A DNA stretch of 61,000 nt, taken from the NCBI GenBank assembly GCA_022510815.1, contig JAFLST010000014.1:1-61000 (forward strand), in the 5' to 3' direction. The notes beneath the pieces are model-generated. The model worked only from the letters and a program-made list of their open reading frames with translations. It ran no database searches and was not told where the DNA came from. This document shows positions 7,957-16,377 of this stretch, in pieces; position 1 is the first letter of the stretch; every line of letters begins with the position of its first letter. This DNA comes from Christensenellaceae bacterium (GTDB lineage Bacteria; Bacillota; Clostridia; Christensenellales; Aristaeellaceae). Made by a program: the position numbers and the translations under genes.

Positions 7957-7985
7957 TTGACACATGGGAGAATCATGGGTATCAT
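7957..7985 (+). promoter_or_regulatory. Promoter for the MurG-like gene
   Basis: TTGACA (7957-7962), 17-base spacer, TATCAT (7980-7985). A perfect hairpin, CCAAGGGC (7938-7945) with GCCCTTGG (7949-7956), abuts the -35 box. Confidence 0.75.
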
Positions 7986-8015
7986 AGAATAGAGTATCCA
8001 AGATGAAGGGGAAGT

Positions 8016-9086
8016 ATGATGAGTAAGAAGATTGTGCTCACCGGCGGCGGCACGCTGGGGCATGTCACGCCGCATCTGGCGCTGATACCGCATTTGAAGG
8101 AAGCCGGGTACGAGATTCATTATATCGGCACCGAGAAGGGCATGGAAGCGCCGAAAATCCGCGCCGTTGAGGGCGTGACGTATCACGCGGTGCAGACGGG
8201 CAAGCTGCGGCGGTATTTCTCGTGGCAGAATTTCACCGATCCGTTCCGCGTCATCGTCGGGGCTGTGCAGTCCGCAAGGCTGATGGGAAAGATCAAGCCG
8301 GACGTGTGCTTCAGCAAGGGCGGATTTGTCGCGGTGCCCGTGGTGTTCGGCGCGTGGCTGCACCGCATCCCGGTGCTCTGCCATGAGAGCGATCTGACCC
8401 CCGGGCTGGCGAACAAGCTCTGCAAGCCCTTCGCCCGGAAGATCGCCACGACCTTCCCGGAATGCGCCGAGGCGCTGGGCCCCAAGGCCGAGATGACCGG
8501 CACGCCGCTGCGGCCGGAGCTGTTCCATGGCAGCCGGGCAAAGGGCTTGAGCATGCTGCGGTTTGACGGCGCGAAGCCGATCCTGCTGATGATGGGCGGC
8601 TCCTCCGGCGCGCAGGCGGTCAATAAGGCGCTGAGGGAAGCTTTGCCTGAGCTGCTGAAGAGCTTCGACGTGGCGCATATCTGCGGCAAGGGCAATCTGG
8701 ATGACGCGCTGGAGGGCACGCCGGGGTACGCGCAGATGGAGCTGCTGGACAAGGAGCTGCCGGACGTGCTGGCCTGCGCCGATCTGGTGCTGTCCCGCGC
8801 GGGCAGCAACGCGCTGATGGAGTTTCAGGCGTTGGGCAGGCCGATGCTGCTGGTGCCCTATCCGAAGGGTGCGAGCCGCGGCGACCAGATTCTGAATGCC
8901 CAGAGCCTTGAGAAGCGCGGACTGTGCCGGGTGCTGATGCAGGAGAACATGACCGCCGAAACGCTCGCCGAGGCGCTGAACCAGACGTGGCGCGACCGGG
9001 AGAAGCTGATGGAGGCCGTGAAAAACGCGCCCCCGGCGGACGGCACCATGCGGGTGCTGGAAATGATCGAAGAAGTGCAGAAATGA
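8016..9086 (+). CDS. murG: UDP-GlcNAc:undecaprenyl-pyrophosphoryl-MurNAc-pentapeptide GlcNAc transferase (MurG)
   Basis: Adds GlcNAc to lipid I to give lipid II at the inner face of the membrane. The 356-residue protein has the two-domain GT28 layout: N-terminal GGGTLGHVTPHLALIP glycine loop, SKGGFVAVPVV, and HESDLTPGLANKL in the acceptor half; LLMMGGSSGAQAVN, SRAGSNALMEFQALGRPMLLVP for the nucleotide-sugar site. ATG ATG starts the gene; either is possible. It stands alone, outside a division/cell-wall cluster, with its own promoter, so it may be a second copy. Sequence alone cannot show whether another murG exists in the genome. Confidence 0.88.
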   Translation: MMSKKIVLTGGGTLGHVTPHLALIPHLKEAGYEIHYIGTEKGMEAPKIRAVEGVTYHAVQTGKLRRYFSWQNFTDPFRVIVGAVQSARLMGKIKPDVCFSKGGFVAVPVVFGAWLHRIPVLCHESDLTPGLANKLCKPFARKIATTFPECAEALGPKAEMTGTPLRPELFHGSRAKGLSMLRFDGAKPILLMMGGSSGAQAVNKALREALPELLKSFDVAHICGKGNLDDALEGTPGYAQMELLDKELPDVLACADLVLSRAGSNALMEFQALGRPMLLVPYPKGASRGDQILNAQSLEKRGLCRVLMQENMTAETLAEALNQTWRDREKLMEAVKNAPPADGTMRVLEMIEEVQK

Positions 9087-9103
9087 CGCGCTTGCGCGCA
9101 GCA

Positions 9104-9135
9104 GGACGGCTCTCTTGCGGGGGAGCCGTTCTTTT
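9104..9135 (+). terminator. Intrinsic terminator after murG
   Basis: An 11-bp stem (9104-9114 with 9121-9131, two wobble pairs) followed by TTTTGTT. Confidence 0.65.
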
Positions 9136-9174
9136 GTTGGGCGAAATGGGCGCTGTCCGGACAGAATGAGGGGA

Positions 9175-9202
9175 TTGACAAGAAGCGGTAAAGCGGTATA
9201 AT
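9175..9202 (+). promoter_or_regulatory. Promoter for the Cys/His-rich secreted protein
   Basis: TTGACA (9175-9180), 16-base spacer, TATAAT (9197-9202), about 38 bases before the start codon. Confidence 0.8.
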
Positions 9203-9240
9203 AAATACTGGATTTTTAGTCTTTGGAAGGGTTGAGAGAG

Positions 9241-11298
9241 ATGAAGAAGTCGAGAATTCTCTGGACGCTCATCCTGATTGCGGCGATTGCCTTGACGGTC
9301 GCGGCTTTAGCAGAAGAAATGGGCATCATGCCGCTGGAAGTGGAGGAGCATGAGCACTTTGTTATGTGCTCCAGCGAAGACAAGACGGTCTGCTATCTGT
9401 GCGGAGAAGCCCATGAAAACATGCGGATTGAGCATGGCATCGTCAGCGACAAAGTTTATACCAACGGCAAGGATCACTGGTGGCAGTGCTCCTGTGGGGA
9501 CAGGGAATTTGACCGCACGGAGCACAGCCGGTACTGTGATGAAGACCGTTGCCTTGTTTGCAACGCGACGTATACGGGCGACAAAAAAGAGCACAGAAAC
9601 CTTGAGCTTGGGCATGACCAAAGCGGACACTGGTATCAGTGCGTGAATGCGGATTGCGGGGATATCGTCAAGCAGGAAGAGCATTCCCGTGACTGCGGAC
9701 AGTCGGTGTGCTCTTCGTGCCCTGAGTATTATGACGGCGACCGCAAGACGCATGCGCTCAGCAAGTATGGCTGGGATGAGAACGGGCACTGGCAGGAATG
9801 CTTCTGCGGTGAGGAGAAGGGTGAGCCGGTGGCGCATAGCGTGACATGCTTAGATCCTGATCACTGCAAGAGATGCGGCGCTGAGGTGTCCGGCATTGAG
9901 CCGACGCATTCGGGCAGCTCGAGCGGCGTTTATGAATCTGACAGCAGCAGCCACTGGCTGATTTGCGACGAATGCGGCAAACGGTACAACGAGGGCGCGC
10001 ACCGTACCAGCGATGGTGCGGAGGCAGGCGTGTGCGCTGTTTGTGATCGGGAGTTTGGTTCGGCGGACCCGTCGCCCTCTGTTGACCCCGAAGCGACGGA
10101 TGATCCCAACGCGACGACTGACCCTGAAGGCACGAAGGACCCCGAGGGCACGCCCGATCCCGAAGGCACGAAGGACCCCGAGAGTACGCCCGATCCCGAA
10201 GGCACGCAAGACCCCGAGGGCACAAAGGACCCCGAGGGCACGCCGGATGTTGAAGGCACGCCAGACCCTGAGGGCACAAAGGAACCCGAAGGTACGCATG
10301 ATCCTGAGGAAACACCGGAGCCTGCTGATACCCCTGAGCCTGAAATACCGGACACGCCTGAGGAGACAACGCCTCCCGAGGTGCAGCTGACGCCTGAAGT
10401 GACGATGACGCCCGAGGTAACGTCGACGCCCGAGATCACGCCGACGCCGGAAGTATCGCCTGTGCCGGAGGAATCATCCGTGCCGGAGGAGACGGCAACG
10501 CCCGAACCGACGGAAGCGCCTGAAGAAATGTCAACGCCTGACGTAACCGACACGCCCGAGCCGACGGAAGCCCCGGAGGCAACGGACGCGCCGCAGGAGA
10601 CGGAAGCTCCCGTGGCAACGGATGCGCCGCAGGAGACAGCGACCCCTGATGTGACGGACGCGCCGCAGGAGACGGCGACCCCTGAGGCGACCGCAACGCC
10701 CGCTCCGACGGCGACTCCCACGAGAAAGAAGAGCACCGTGGCCACAGCTGCGCCAGCGGAGGAGGGCTTCATCAGCCGCTTCCGGGGCAACAGCAGCACG
10801 GCGGCGGCTGGTGATCTGCTGTCCGGCGGGGTCGAGGAAACCGTCACGCTGACCATGGCGGCTGACGGCGAGGAGCCTGAATATGACGGCAGCGTGCTGA
10901 GCGTTTATCCGGCAGGCATGCGCGACGACAACGTGGCCATTTGCCTGAGCAGCAGGTATGAACCGGACGCGATGCTCGGCTTCACCGCATGGCAGGCGAG
11001 CGTCAATGAAGCGGCGGAGCTGCGCGGCACGGCGTCGTATCGCGACTTTGTCGGGCTGGCGCAGGCACTGGTGCAGAGTCTGCTGCCCGGGAAGACCGCG
11101 AACGAGGTCGACGCGATGATCGTGCGGCTGCTGCAGAGCGGATTTGACGGCACGCTGGAGACCAGCGGCGCCAAGGCGATCGACTTTGACGACGACGTCG
11201 AGGGCGAGGTTGTGGGCTATCTGACCGAGGCAGGCTATGAGTTCTTCATCGTCCTGCGGGACGGCGAGGTTGACCTGCTGGTTCGCGAAATGGCATAA
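9241..11298 (+). CDS. Secreted repeat protein with Cys/His units and a DPEGT linker
   Basis: A 685-residue exported protein, function unknown. Order: signal peptide (MKKSRILWTLILIAAIALTV, cut near ALA at 23-25); residues ~35-265, four or five Cys/His-rich units with the core HWxxC..CG followed by a histidine and a CxxC pair (DHWWQCSCG, GHWYQCVNADCG, GHWQECFCG, SHWLICDECG), plausibly metal-binding or disulfide-bonded; residues ~275-500, a Pro/Glu/Thr linker, first DPEGT hexads, then PEVT/PEAT; residues ~505-685, a compact acidic C-terminal domain I do not recognise. There is no LPXTG or C-terminal membrane anchor. Start chosen at the ATG with GGAAGG upstream; the TTG at 9223 is part of that site. 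Alone between promoter and terminator. Confidence 0.8.
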   Translation: MKKSRILWTLILIAAIALTVAALAEEMGIMPLEVEEHEHFVMCSSEDKTVCYLCGEAHENMRIEHGIVSDKVYTNGKDHWWQCSCGDREFDRTEHSRYCDEDRCLVCNATYTGDKKEHRNLELGHDQSGHWYQCVNADCGDIVKQEEHSRDCGQSVCSSCPEYYDGDRKTHALSKYGWDENGHWQECFCGEEKGEPVAHSVTCLDPDHCKRCGAEVSGIEPTHSGSSSGVYESDSSSHWLICDECGKRYNEGAHRTSDGAEAGVCAVCDREFGSADPSPSVDPEATDDPNATTDPEGTKDPEGTPDPEGTKDPESTPDPEGTQDPEGTKDPEGTPDVEGTPDPEGTKEPEGTHDPEETPEPADTPEPEIPDTPEETTPPEVQLTPEVTMTPEVTSTPEITPTPEVSPVPEESSVPEETATPEPTEAPEEMSTPDVTDTPEPTEAPEATDAPQETEAPVATDAPQETATPDVTDAPQETATPEATATPAPTATPTRKKSTVATAAPAEEGFISRFRGNSSTAAAGDLLSGGVEETVTLTMAADGEEPEYDGSVLSVYPAGMRDDNVAICLSSRYEPDAMLGFTAWQASVNEAAELRGTASYRDFVGLAQALVQSLLPGKTANEVDAMIVRLLQSGFDGTLETSGAKAIDFDDDVEGEVVGYLTEAGYEFFIVLRDGEVDLLVREMA
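10120..10320 (+). repeat. 18-bp tandem repeat coding DPEGT[KP]
   Basis: About ten imperfect 18-base units encode Asp-Pro-Glu-Gly-Thr plus one residue, varying by third-base changes and a few substitutions (DPEST, EPEGT, DVEGT). The array can gain or lose units by slippage while keeping frame. Confidence 0.85.
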
Positions 11299-11315
11299 TC
11301 AAGGCAAATGAAAAA

Positions 11316-11345
11316 CCGCCCGGCATTACGCCGGGCGGCTATTTT
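11316..11345. terminator. Bidirectional intrinsic terminator
   Basis: CCGCCCGGC (11316-11324) pairs perfectly with GCCGGGCGG (11330-11338), followed by CTATTTTG; A residues on the other side let it serve the convergent pectinesterase gene as well. Confidence 0.75.
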
Positions 11346-11350
11346 GTATG

Positions 11351-12781
11351 TCACAGCATGGAGAGGATGGTCTGCACTGTCTGAACGGCGCTGCCGGCCG
11401 GATGAAGACGCTCCAGATCAATCAGCTTCACGCCCCGGTATCCGGCGAGATCGCGCGTGGCCGCAGGATAAGCGCCGTCAGGACAGGCGGAGGTAAGCAG
11501 TACCGGTTCTGCACCCTGACGGCGAGCCGCGTCGATGAACATGCTCAGGTATTGCGGGAAGGTCACCCGCGCGACCGTACCCTTCACGGGGTCAGCGTCC
11601 GCGTCGTGCAGGCCGAACTGAATCAGCAGTCTGTCGCCGGGACGCAGGCACAGCTCGATCAGGCTCAGCCGCTTCTGCCCAATATAGTCCTTGCTGGAGC
11701 AGCCGGGTACGGCGCAGTCCTGCACGAACACGTCTCCTGCCAGCGCGCTCAGCGCTCTGCCATAATCAGCGGTCTCGTCGCCGCAGAGGAACCATGTGGA
11801 TACTCGCTGCTCGGGATGCCACTGGTCGGGGCCGGAGAGCACTTCGCCGATGGTGATCAGCGCGGCTTCATCCGCCGTCAGGCGCTTCTGCTTCGGGTGC
11901 CGGGCTGACTGATCTGCCCTTGCGCCGCGGGTGCCATATTCGCCGTACCGCTCCGTGACGACCCGGGTTTCGTCCCAGTCCTCAAAGCCCACGGCGTTGA
12001 CATGCTCGTCCATCTCGCAGTCGAGGAACACCGTTCGGGCATAGGCCCGCCATGGACGGCCCAGATACGCCATGCCTTCGCCGCACGCGCCCGTCAGGCG
12101 GCAGCGATGGAAGACGAAGCCGTGGGGCGACACCTCCGGCGTGTTGGCTGCGGTGTACCAGCCGCCGCGCTCGTTCATGAACAGCGTGCAGCGCTCGAAC
12201 CAGCAGCGGTAGGAGCCGAAGATGAAGTCCACATCGCCCTGAATGAAGCAGTCTTCAAAGTACTGCCGGCCTGTGACCGGGGGACAGTCGTTCACCACGG
12301 GCTTGCCGTCGGGTACCCTGTGGGGCAGCGCGTCCTGCTGCACGGAGGGCATGGTCGGGCCGCAGAACAGCGTGTCCTGATGCGCGATCATCCGGCAGTT
12401 GTGCCATACGCCCCGGTCGCCCGCCGCATAGACAGCCACCGCCTGTCCGACCTCACGGCCGTCGCCCGCGTCGTTGCGAATGGTCAGGTTCTCGACCTCC
12501 ACATGGTTTCCTGTCACCAGCATGGTGTAAGAGAGGAAGGTGCCCTTCTCCTGCCCGTTTTCGTCGAGGTCCTTGGCGCAGCGGCTGGTCGTGATGACCG
12601 TGCGGTCCCGCGCCTCGCCGATGATGCGGATGTTGTCCTTGTTGACGATAACCCGCTCATGGTATTCGTCCATGCGCAGCAGCAGAATCACCGGCGCCCG
12701 GTATCCGTCGGGTACCGCGTCGATGGCCTCCTGAATCGAGGTGAAGTCCCCCGAGCCGTCTCTGGCAACGATGTAAAGCAT
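11351..12781 (-). CDS. Pectin methylesterase (CE8) fused to a degenerate SGNH/CE12 domain
   Basis: Residues ~1-300 form a CE8 pectinesterase with its catalytic set intact: Q113, HQD (Q135, D136), VDFIFG (D185) and GRPW (R242, W244). It would remove methyl esters from homogalacturonan oligomers. Residues ~328-476 align by eye with the neighbouring CE12 protein (PGCSSKDYIGQKRL against PGRSTKSFLSEGRL; LIQFGLHD against LIQFGHND), but the nucleophile block reads GDET instead of GDST (E336), FGHND has become FGLHD, and the C-terminal DxxH is missing. The second domain should therefore be inactive as an esterase. There is no signal peptide, so the enzyme is cytosolic. Its ATG follows directly on the stop codon of the CE12 gene. 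Confidence 0.9.
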   Translation of the reverse strand: MLYIVARDGSGDFTSIQEAIDAVPDGYRAPVILLLRMDEYHERVIVNKDNIRIIGEARDRTVITTSRCAKDLDENGQEKGTFLSYTMLVTGNHVEVENLTIRNDAGDGREVGQAVAVYAAGDRGVWHNCRMIAHQDTLFCGPTMPSVQQDALPHRVPDGKPVVNDCPPVTGRQYFEDCFIQGDVDFIFGSYRCWFERCTLFMNERGGWYTAANTPEVSPHGFVFHRCRLTGACGEGMAYLGRPWRAYARTVFLDCEMDEHVNAVGFEDWDETRVVTERYGEYGTRGARADQSARHPKQKRLTADEAALITIGEVLSGPDQWHPEQRVSTWFLCGDETADYGRALSALAGDVFVQDCAVPGCSSKDYIGQKRLSLIELCLRPGDRLLIQFGLHDADADPVKGTVARVTFPQYLSMFIDAARRQGAEPVLLTSACPDGAYPAATRDLAGYRGVKLIDLERLHPAGSAVQTVQTILSML

Positions 12782-13444
12782 TCAGTTCACCTCCGGCGCG
12801 GCAATCAGCCCCAGCCGCCGCAGCTCCGCGGCAACCATGCGGGCCCATGCTTCCGCGCCTGCCCGCCGGGTGTGCGTGTTGTCGGTGCAGCCGTCAGGAT
12901 AGTCCGGGTAGACGCCCGGCTCCACATGCATGAACAGCGCCCGGCTGGCCTCCTCGCCCAAGCTGCTCACATGGGCATGGCTCAGGGCGCACATGTCGAT
13001 CAGGGGAACGCTGCGCTGGGCCGCCAGCAGACGGACGGCGTCGGGATAGTCGCCGTGGGTGGGCGTCAGCCTGCCATCCACGAAGTTCCGGCGGCAGATG
13101 GGCGTAAGCAACACAAGCACAGCGCCGCAAAGCCGCGCTGTGTCCACAAAGATGCTCAGATTGTTGAAATAGGATGTATAGGGGTCGGTATGCCGCCAGA
13201 CGAGGTCGCTGCCGTCGTTGTGGCCAAACTGGATCAGCATCAGGTCGCCCGGCCGGATTTCCCGTTCAATGGCCTTAAGCCTTCCCTCGGACAGGAAGGA
13301 CTTGGTGCTGCGCCCGGGCATCGCCGCGTTGACCACCGTTACGCCGGGGATCAGTTCTCCCAGCACCTGACCCCAGCCGCAGATGGGCGCGCGCTCCGGG
13401 GCATAGGCCGCGGCGGTGGAATCGCCGCAGAGGTAGAGGGTCAT
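12782..13444 (-). CDS. SGNH hydrolase, rhamnogalacturonan acetylesterase-like (CE12)
   Basis: A 220-residue esterase that should remove O-acetyl groups from pectin-derived oligosaccharides. All SGNH blocks are present: GDST with nucleophile S9, the glycine of PGRST (44-47), FGHND with N76, and DNTH giving D188 and H191. There is no signal peptide. It lies between the GH28 gene (10 bases upstream) and the CE8 fusion gene (no gap), in a three-gene minus-strand operon. Related to YesT/RhgT of Bacillus subtilis; acetyl-homogalacturonan rather than rhamnogalacturonan as substrate is equally possible. Confidence 0.9.
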   Translation of the reverse strand: MTLYLCGDSTAAAYAPERAPICGWGQVLGELIPGVTVVNAAMPGRSTKSFLSEGRLKAIEREIRPGDLMLIQFGHNDGSDLVWRHTDPYTSYFNNLSIFVDTARLCGAVLVLLTPICRRNFVDGRLTPTHGDYPDAVRLLAAQRSVPLIDMCALSHAHVSSLGEEASRALFMHVEPGVYPDYPDGCTDNTHTRRAGAEAWARMVAAELRRLGLIAAPEVN

Positions 13445-13454
13445 GCGGGCCTCC

Positions 13455-14714
13455 TCACGAGATCAGCGTGACACTCTCGTCCACGTCCAGCTCCTCGCCG
13501 CGGACATGGACAACCTTCACGCCGCGCAGGTCCACATCCCGGGCATTGCGCAGGAACAGGCCCGCGCCCTGCATCTTGGGGCAGCCATCCATCATGGCGG
13601 GGCAGTCGGCCTTGCCGTCCTTCTCCATCTCCACCAGCACATCGCGCATGATGACCCTTTCGACGGGCATCTCGCTCAGACCGTAGAAGAAGCCCGCGCA
13701 GGCCGTGCAGCCCCGGGCCAGCACGCCGGTGATGGATACGTCGCGCAGGGCGGGCGTGCTCTCGTCCACCGGGTAAGGAGCCTTGTCCCAGACGCGCTTT
13801 TCATTGCCGCGCTCGCCGCAGAAATAGTACATGTTGAACACGAAGGGGCACATCACCCGCTCCATGATCAGGTTGGTCAGGCGCAGCCCTTCCACCACGC
13901 CGCCGCGGCCCCGGCGCGTCTTGAGCCGCACGCCCCGGTCGGTCTCGTAGAAGATGCAGTTGCTGACCAACACGTTCCGGATGCCGCCGCTCATCTCGCT
14001 GCCCAGCACCACGCCGCCGTGGCCGTGCAGGAGGTGGCAGTTGCTGATGATGATCCGCTCGCAGGGCTGACGGTCCGGCGTGTCCTCAGTGCCGGACTTG
14101 ATGGCGATGCAGTCGTCGCCCACGTCGATGGTGCAGTCATGGATGCGCACGTCCTGACAGGCGTTGGGGTCGATGCCGTCGGTGTTGGGCGAGTCGGCCG
14201 GGTTATTGATGCGCAGGCCCCGGATGACCACGTCCTGGCAGCGCAGGGGATGCACCGTCCAGCAGGGGGAATTGGTCAGCGTCACATTCTCAAGGGTGAT
14301 GTGGCGGCAGCGGTTGAAGCACACCAGATAGGGCCGGATATGCTTCGCGTCGCCTTTGCGGATGAAGCGCCACCAATAGCCGCCCTGACCGTCGATGGTG
14401 CCGCCGCCGGTGATGACGATCTCTTCCTCGTCCTCAGCATAAATGCAGGGCTGAGGCAGGATTTTCGGGATGCCCTCAAACTCCAGCGGAATCTTCGGGA
14501 AAGCCGCCTCGTCCCGCAGGAAGCGGATCGTCGCGCCGGACTGTATGTCAAAGGTCATGTGCCCGCAGAGCTGGATCGGCGCTGTCAGATAATCGCCCGG
14601 GGGCACCGTCAGAACGCCGCCGCCCTGACGCCGAAGATCGGATATTGCCGCGGAAAAGGCTTCCGTCCAGTCGGCGCGGTTGTGGGACAGGGCCGCATAG
14701 TCCCGGATATTCAT
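13455..14714 (-). CDS. Polygalacturonase, glycoside hydrolase family 28
   Basis: A 419-residue right-handed beta-helix hydrolase that cleaves alpha-1,4 bonds between galacturonates by inversion. The GH28 signature is complete: SPNTDGID (D179), VGDDCIAIKSG (D200, D201), GHGGVVLGSE (H232) and RLKT (R263, K265). No signal peptide is present, which fits an exo-acting enzyme used on imported oligogalacturonides. The ATG follows GGGAGGA. First gene of the operon GH28-CE12-CE8, read from a promoter facing away from uxaBA. Exo or endo action cannot be settled by reading alone. Confidence 0.92.
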   Translation of the reverse strand: MNIRDYAALSHNRADWTEAFSAAISDLRRQGGGVLTVPPGDYLTAPIQLCGHMTFDIQSGATIRFLRDEAAFPKIPLEFEGIPKILPQPCIYAEDEEEIVITGGGTIDGQGGYWWRFIRKGDAKHIRPYLVCFNRCRHITLENVTLTNSPCWTVHPLRCQDVVIRGLRINNPADSPNTDGIDPNACQDVRIHDCTIDVGDDCIAIKSGTEDTPDRQPCERIIISNCHLLHGHGGVVLGSEMSGGIRNVLVSNCIFYETDRGVRLKTRRGRGGVVEGLRLTNLIMERVMCPFVFNMYYFCGERGNEKRVWDKAPYPVDESTPALRDVSITGVLARGCTACAGFFYGLSEMPVERVIMRDVLVEMEKDGKADCPAMMDGCPKMQGAGLFLRNARDVDLRGVKVVHVRGEELDVDESVTLIS

Positions 14715-14768
14715 GAGTGGTATCCTCCCATCTTGCTTTGGTGGGGTTGTATTCTCATAGCCGCGCCC

Positions 14769-14797
14769 ATTATACCACGAATATCATTTGAAGTAAA
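14769..14797 (-). promoter_or_regulatory. Promoter for the GH28-CE12-CE8 operon
   Basis: Minus strand TTTACT (14797-14792), 17-base spacer, TATAAT (14774-14769). The -35 box is weak, so an activator may be needed. Confidence 0.6.
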
Positions 14798-14820
14798 CAT
14801 CTGACAGCGAAGGAAATGGA

Positions 14821-14849
14821 TTGACGAAACAGGAAAAGTGCGGTAAAGT
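14821..14849 (+). promoter_or_regulatory. Promoter for uxaB-uxaA
   Basis: TTGACG (14821-14826), 17-base spacer, TAAAGT (14844-14849). The two divergent pectin promoters are only about 25 bases apart, so one regulator bound between them could control both arms. Confidence 0.6.
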
Positions 14850-14906
14850 ATAAGCAGCGTATATTCTGTAACCCATACCGCGACGATCATCATGGAGGGA
14901 TATGTA

Positions 14907-16376
14907 ATGGATCGACTGAACGCCTCGATGGCGGCGGCTCCTGCCCGTCCCGTTCGCGTGCTGCAGTACGGCGAGGGCAATTTCCTGCGGGCTTTTGTGG
15001 ACTATATGATCGACATCGCCAACGAAAAGGCGGACTTCAACGGCTCCGTCGCGCTGGTCAAGCCGATCTCCATCGGCACGCTGTTCCCGGCCTTCAAGGA
15101 GCAGGATTACCGCTACACGGTGATGCTGCGCGGTCTGGTGGACGGCGAGCCTGTGGAACAGACCCGCGTGGTGACCTCCGTGTCCGACGCGGTGGACTGC
15201 TACGGCGACTATGAGAAGTATGCCGCCTATGCCAAGCTGGATACGCTGCGCTTTATCGTCTCCAACACCACCGAGGCCGGCATCGTGCTCAAGGAGGACG
15301 ACGACTTCAGCGCCTGCCCGCCGGCCTCCTATCCCGGCAAGCTGTGCAAGCTGCTCTATGAGCGGGCCGAGCACTTCGGCTACGCGGAGGACAAGGGCCT
15401 CATCATCCTGCCTGTGGAGCTGATCGACGACAACGGCATCGAGCTGAAGAAGTGCGTCAAAGCGCTGGCGAAGATCTGGAACCTCGGCGAGAAGTTCGAG
15501 AGCTGGCTGGACAGCGCCTGTGTGTTCACCTCCACGCTGGTGGACCGCATCGTCACCGGCTATCCCCGGGGCGAGGACAAGGCCATCTGGGAGAAGCTGG
15601 GCTATGAGGACAACATTCTCGTCACCGCCGAGCCCTTTGGCCTGTGGGTCATCGAGTCCGACAGGGATATCTCGAAGGAGCTGCCCCTGCCCGAGTGCGG
15701 CCTGCCGGTGATCTACACCGACAATCAGAAGCCCTACAAGCAGCGCAAGGTGCGCATCCTCAACGGCGCGCACACCTCCTTCGTGCCCGCGGCCTTCCAG
15801 TGCGGCTACGACTATGTGCTCGACGCCATGAACGACCCGATGATCGCGTCCTTCATGCAGCACACCCTCTACGACGAGGTGATTCCGACCCTGTCCCTGC
15901 CGAAGGACGACCTGATGTCCTTTGCCGAGGCGGTGACCGGACGCTTCCGCAATCCCTTCATCAAGCACGCGCTGCTGTCCATCTGCCTGAACAGCGTCAG
16001 CAAGTGGCGCGCCCGCTGCATGCCCTCGCTGCTGGGCTACGTCGAGAAGACCGGCGAGCTGCCCGCGCGGCTGACCTTCTCCCTCGCCAGCCTCATGAGC
16101 CTCTATCGCGGCGGCAGGCTGGAGGGCGGCAAGCTGATCTGCGACCGTAACGGTCAGCCCTATGAGCTGCAGGACGACGCGGCGGTGCTGGAATTCTTTG
16201 CGGCCACCTCCGGGCAGACGCCTGCCGAGCAGGTCAGGGCCTTCGTCTCCAACGAGGCGTTCTTCGGCCCCGATCTGTGCAGGGTGCCCGGGCTGATCGA
16301 GTCCGTCACCGCTTCCCTGACCGATATCCTCGATCGCGGCATGAAGGCCGTGATGACCGAGAAGTTCGGAGGCTGA
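14907..16376 (+). CDS. uxaB: Tagaturonate reductase (altronate oxidoreductase)
   Basis: Reduces D-tagaturonate to D-altronate with NADH, the second step of galacturonate breakdown after uronate isomerase. The 489-residue protein has the mannitol-dehydrogenase-family layout: N-terminal Rossmann part (VRVLQYGEGNFLRAFVDYMI), central VSNTTEAGI and LPVELIDDNG, and the C-terminal catalytic part with KVRILNGAHTSFVP. I chose the ATG at 14907, seven bases after GGAGGG; the ATG at 14892 overlaps that ribosome site. First gene of an operon with uxaA, one base apart. Fructuronate reductase (UxuB) is the close alternative; the uxaA partner and LQYGEGNFLRAF opening favour UxaB. Confidence 0.92.
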   Translation: MDRLNASMAAAPARPVRVLQYGEGNFLRAFVDYMIDIANEKADFNGSVALVKPISIGTLFPAFKEQDYRYTVMLRGLVDGEPVEQTRVVTSVSDAVDCYGDYEKYAAYAKLDTLRFIVSNTTEAGIVLKEDDDFSACPPASYPGKLCKLLYERAEHFGYAEDKGLIILPVELIDDNGIELKKCVKALAKIWNLGEKFESWLDSACVFTSTLVDRIVTGYPRGEDKAIWEKLGYEDNILVTAEPFGLWVIESDRDISKELPLPECGLPVIYTDNQKPYKQRKVRILNGAHTSFVPAAFQCGYDYVLDAMNDPMIASFMQHTLYDEVIPTLSLPKDDLMSFAEAVTGRFRNPFIKHALLSICLNSVSKWRARCMPSLLGYVEKTGELPARLTFSLASLMSLYRGGRLEGGKLICDRNGQPYELQDDAAVLEFFAATSGQTPAEQVRAFVSNEAFFGPDLCRVPGLIESVTASLTDILDRGMKAVMTEKFGG

Positions 16377-16377
16377 C

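Noticed and set aside
10120-10320. Regular short repeats considered as a CRISPR array
   Set aside because: The period is 18 bases without spacers, lies in one long reading frame, and encodes DPEGT units.
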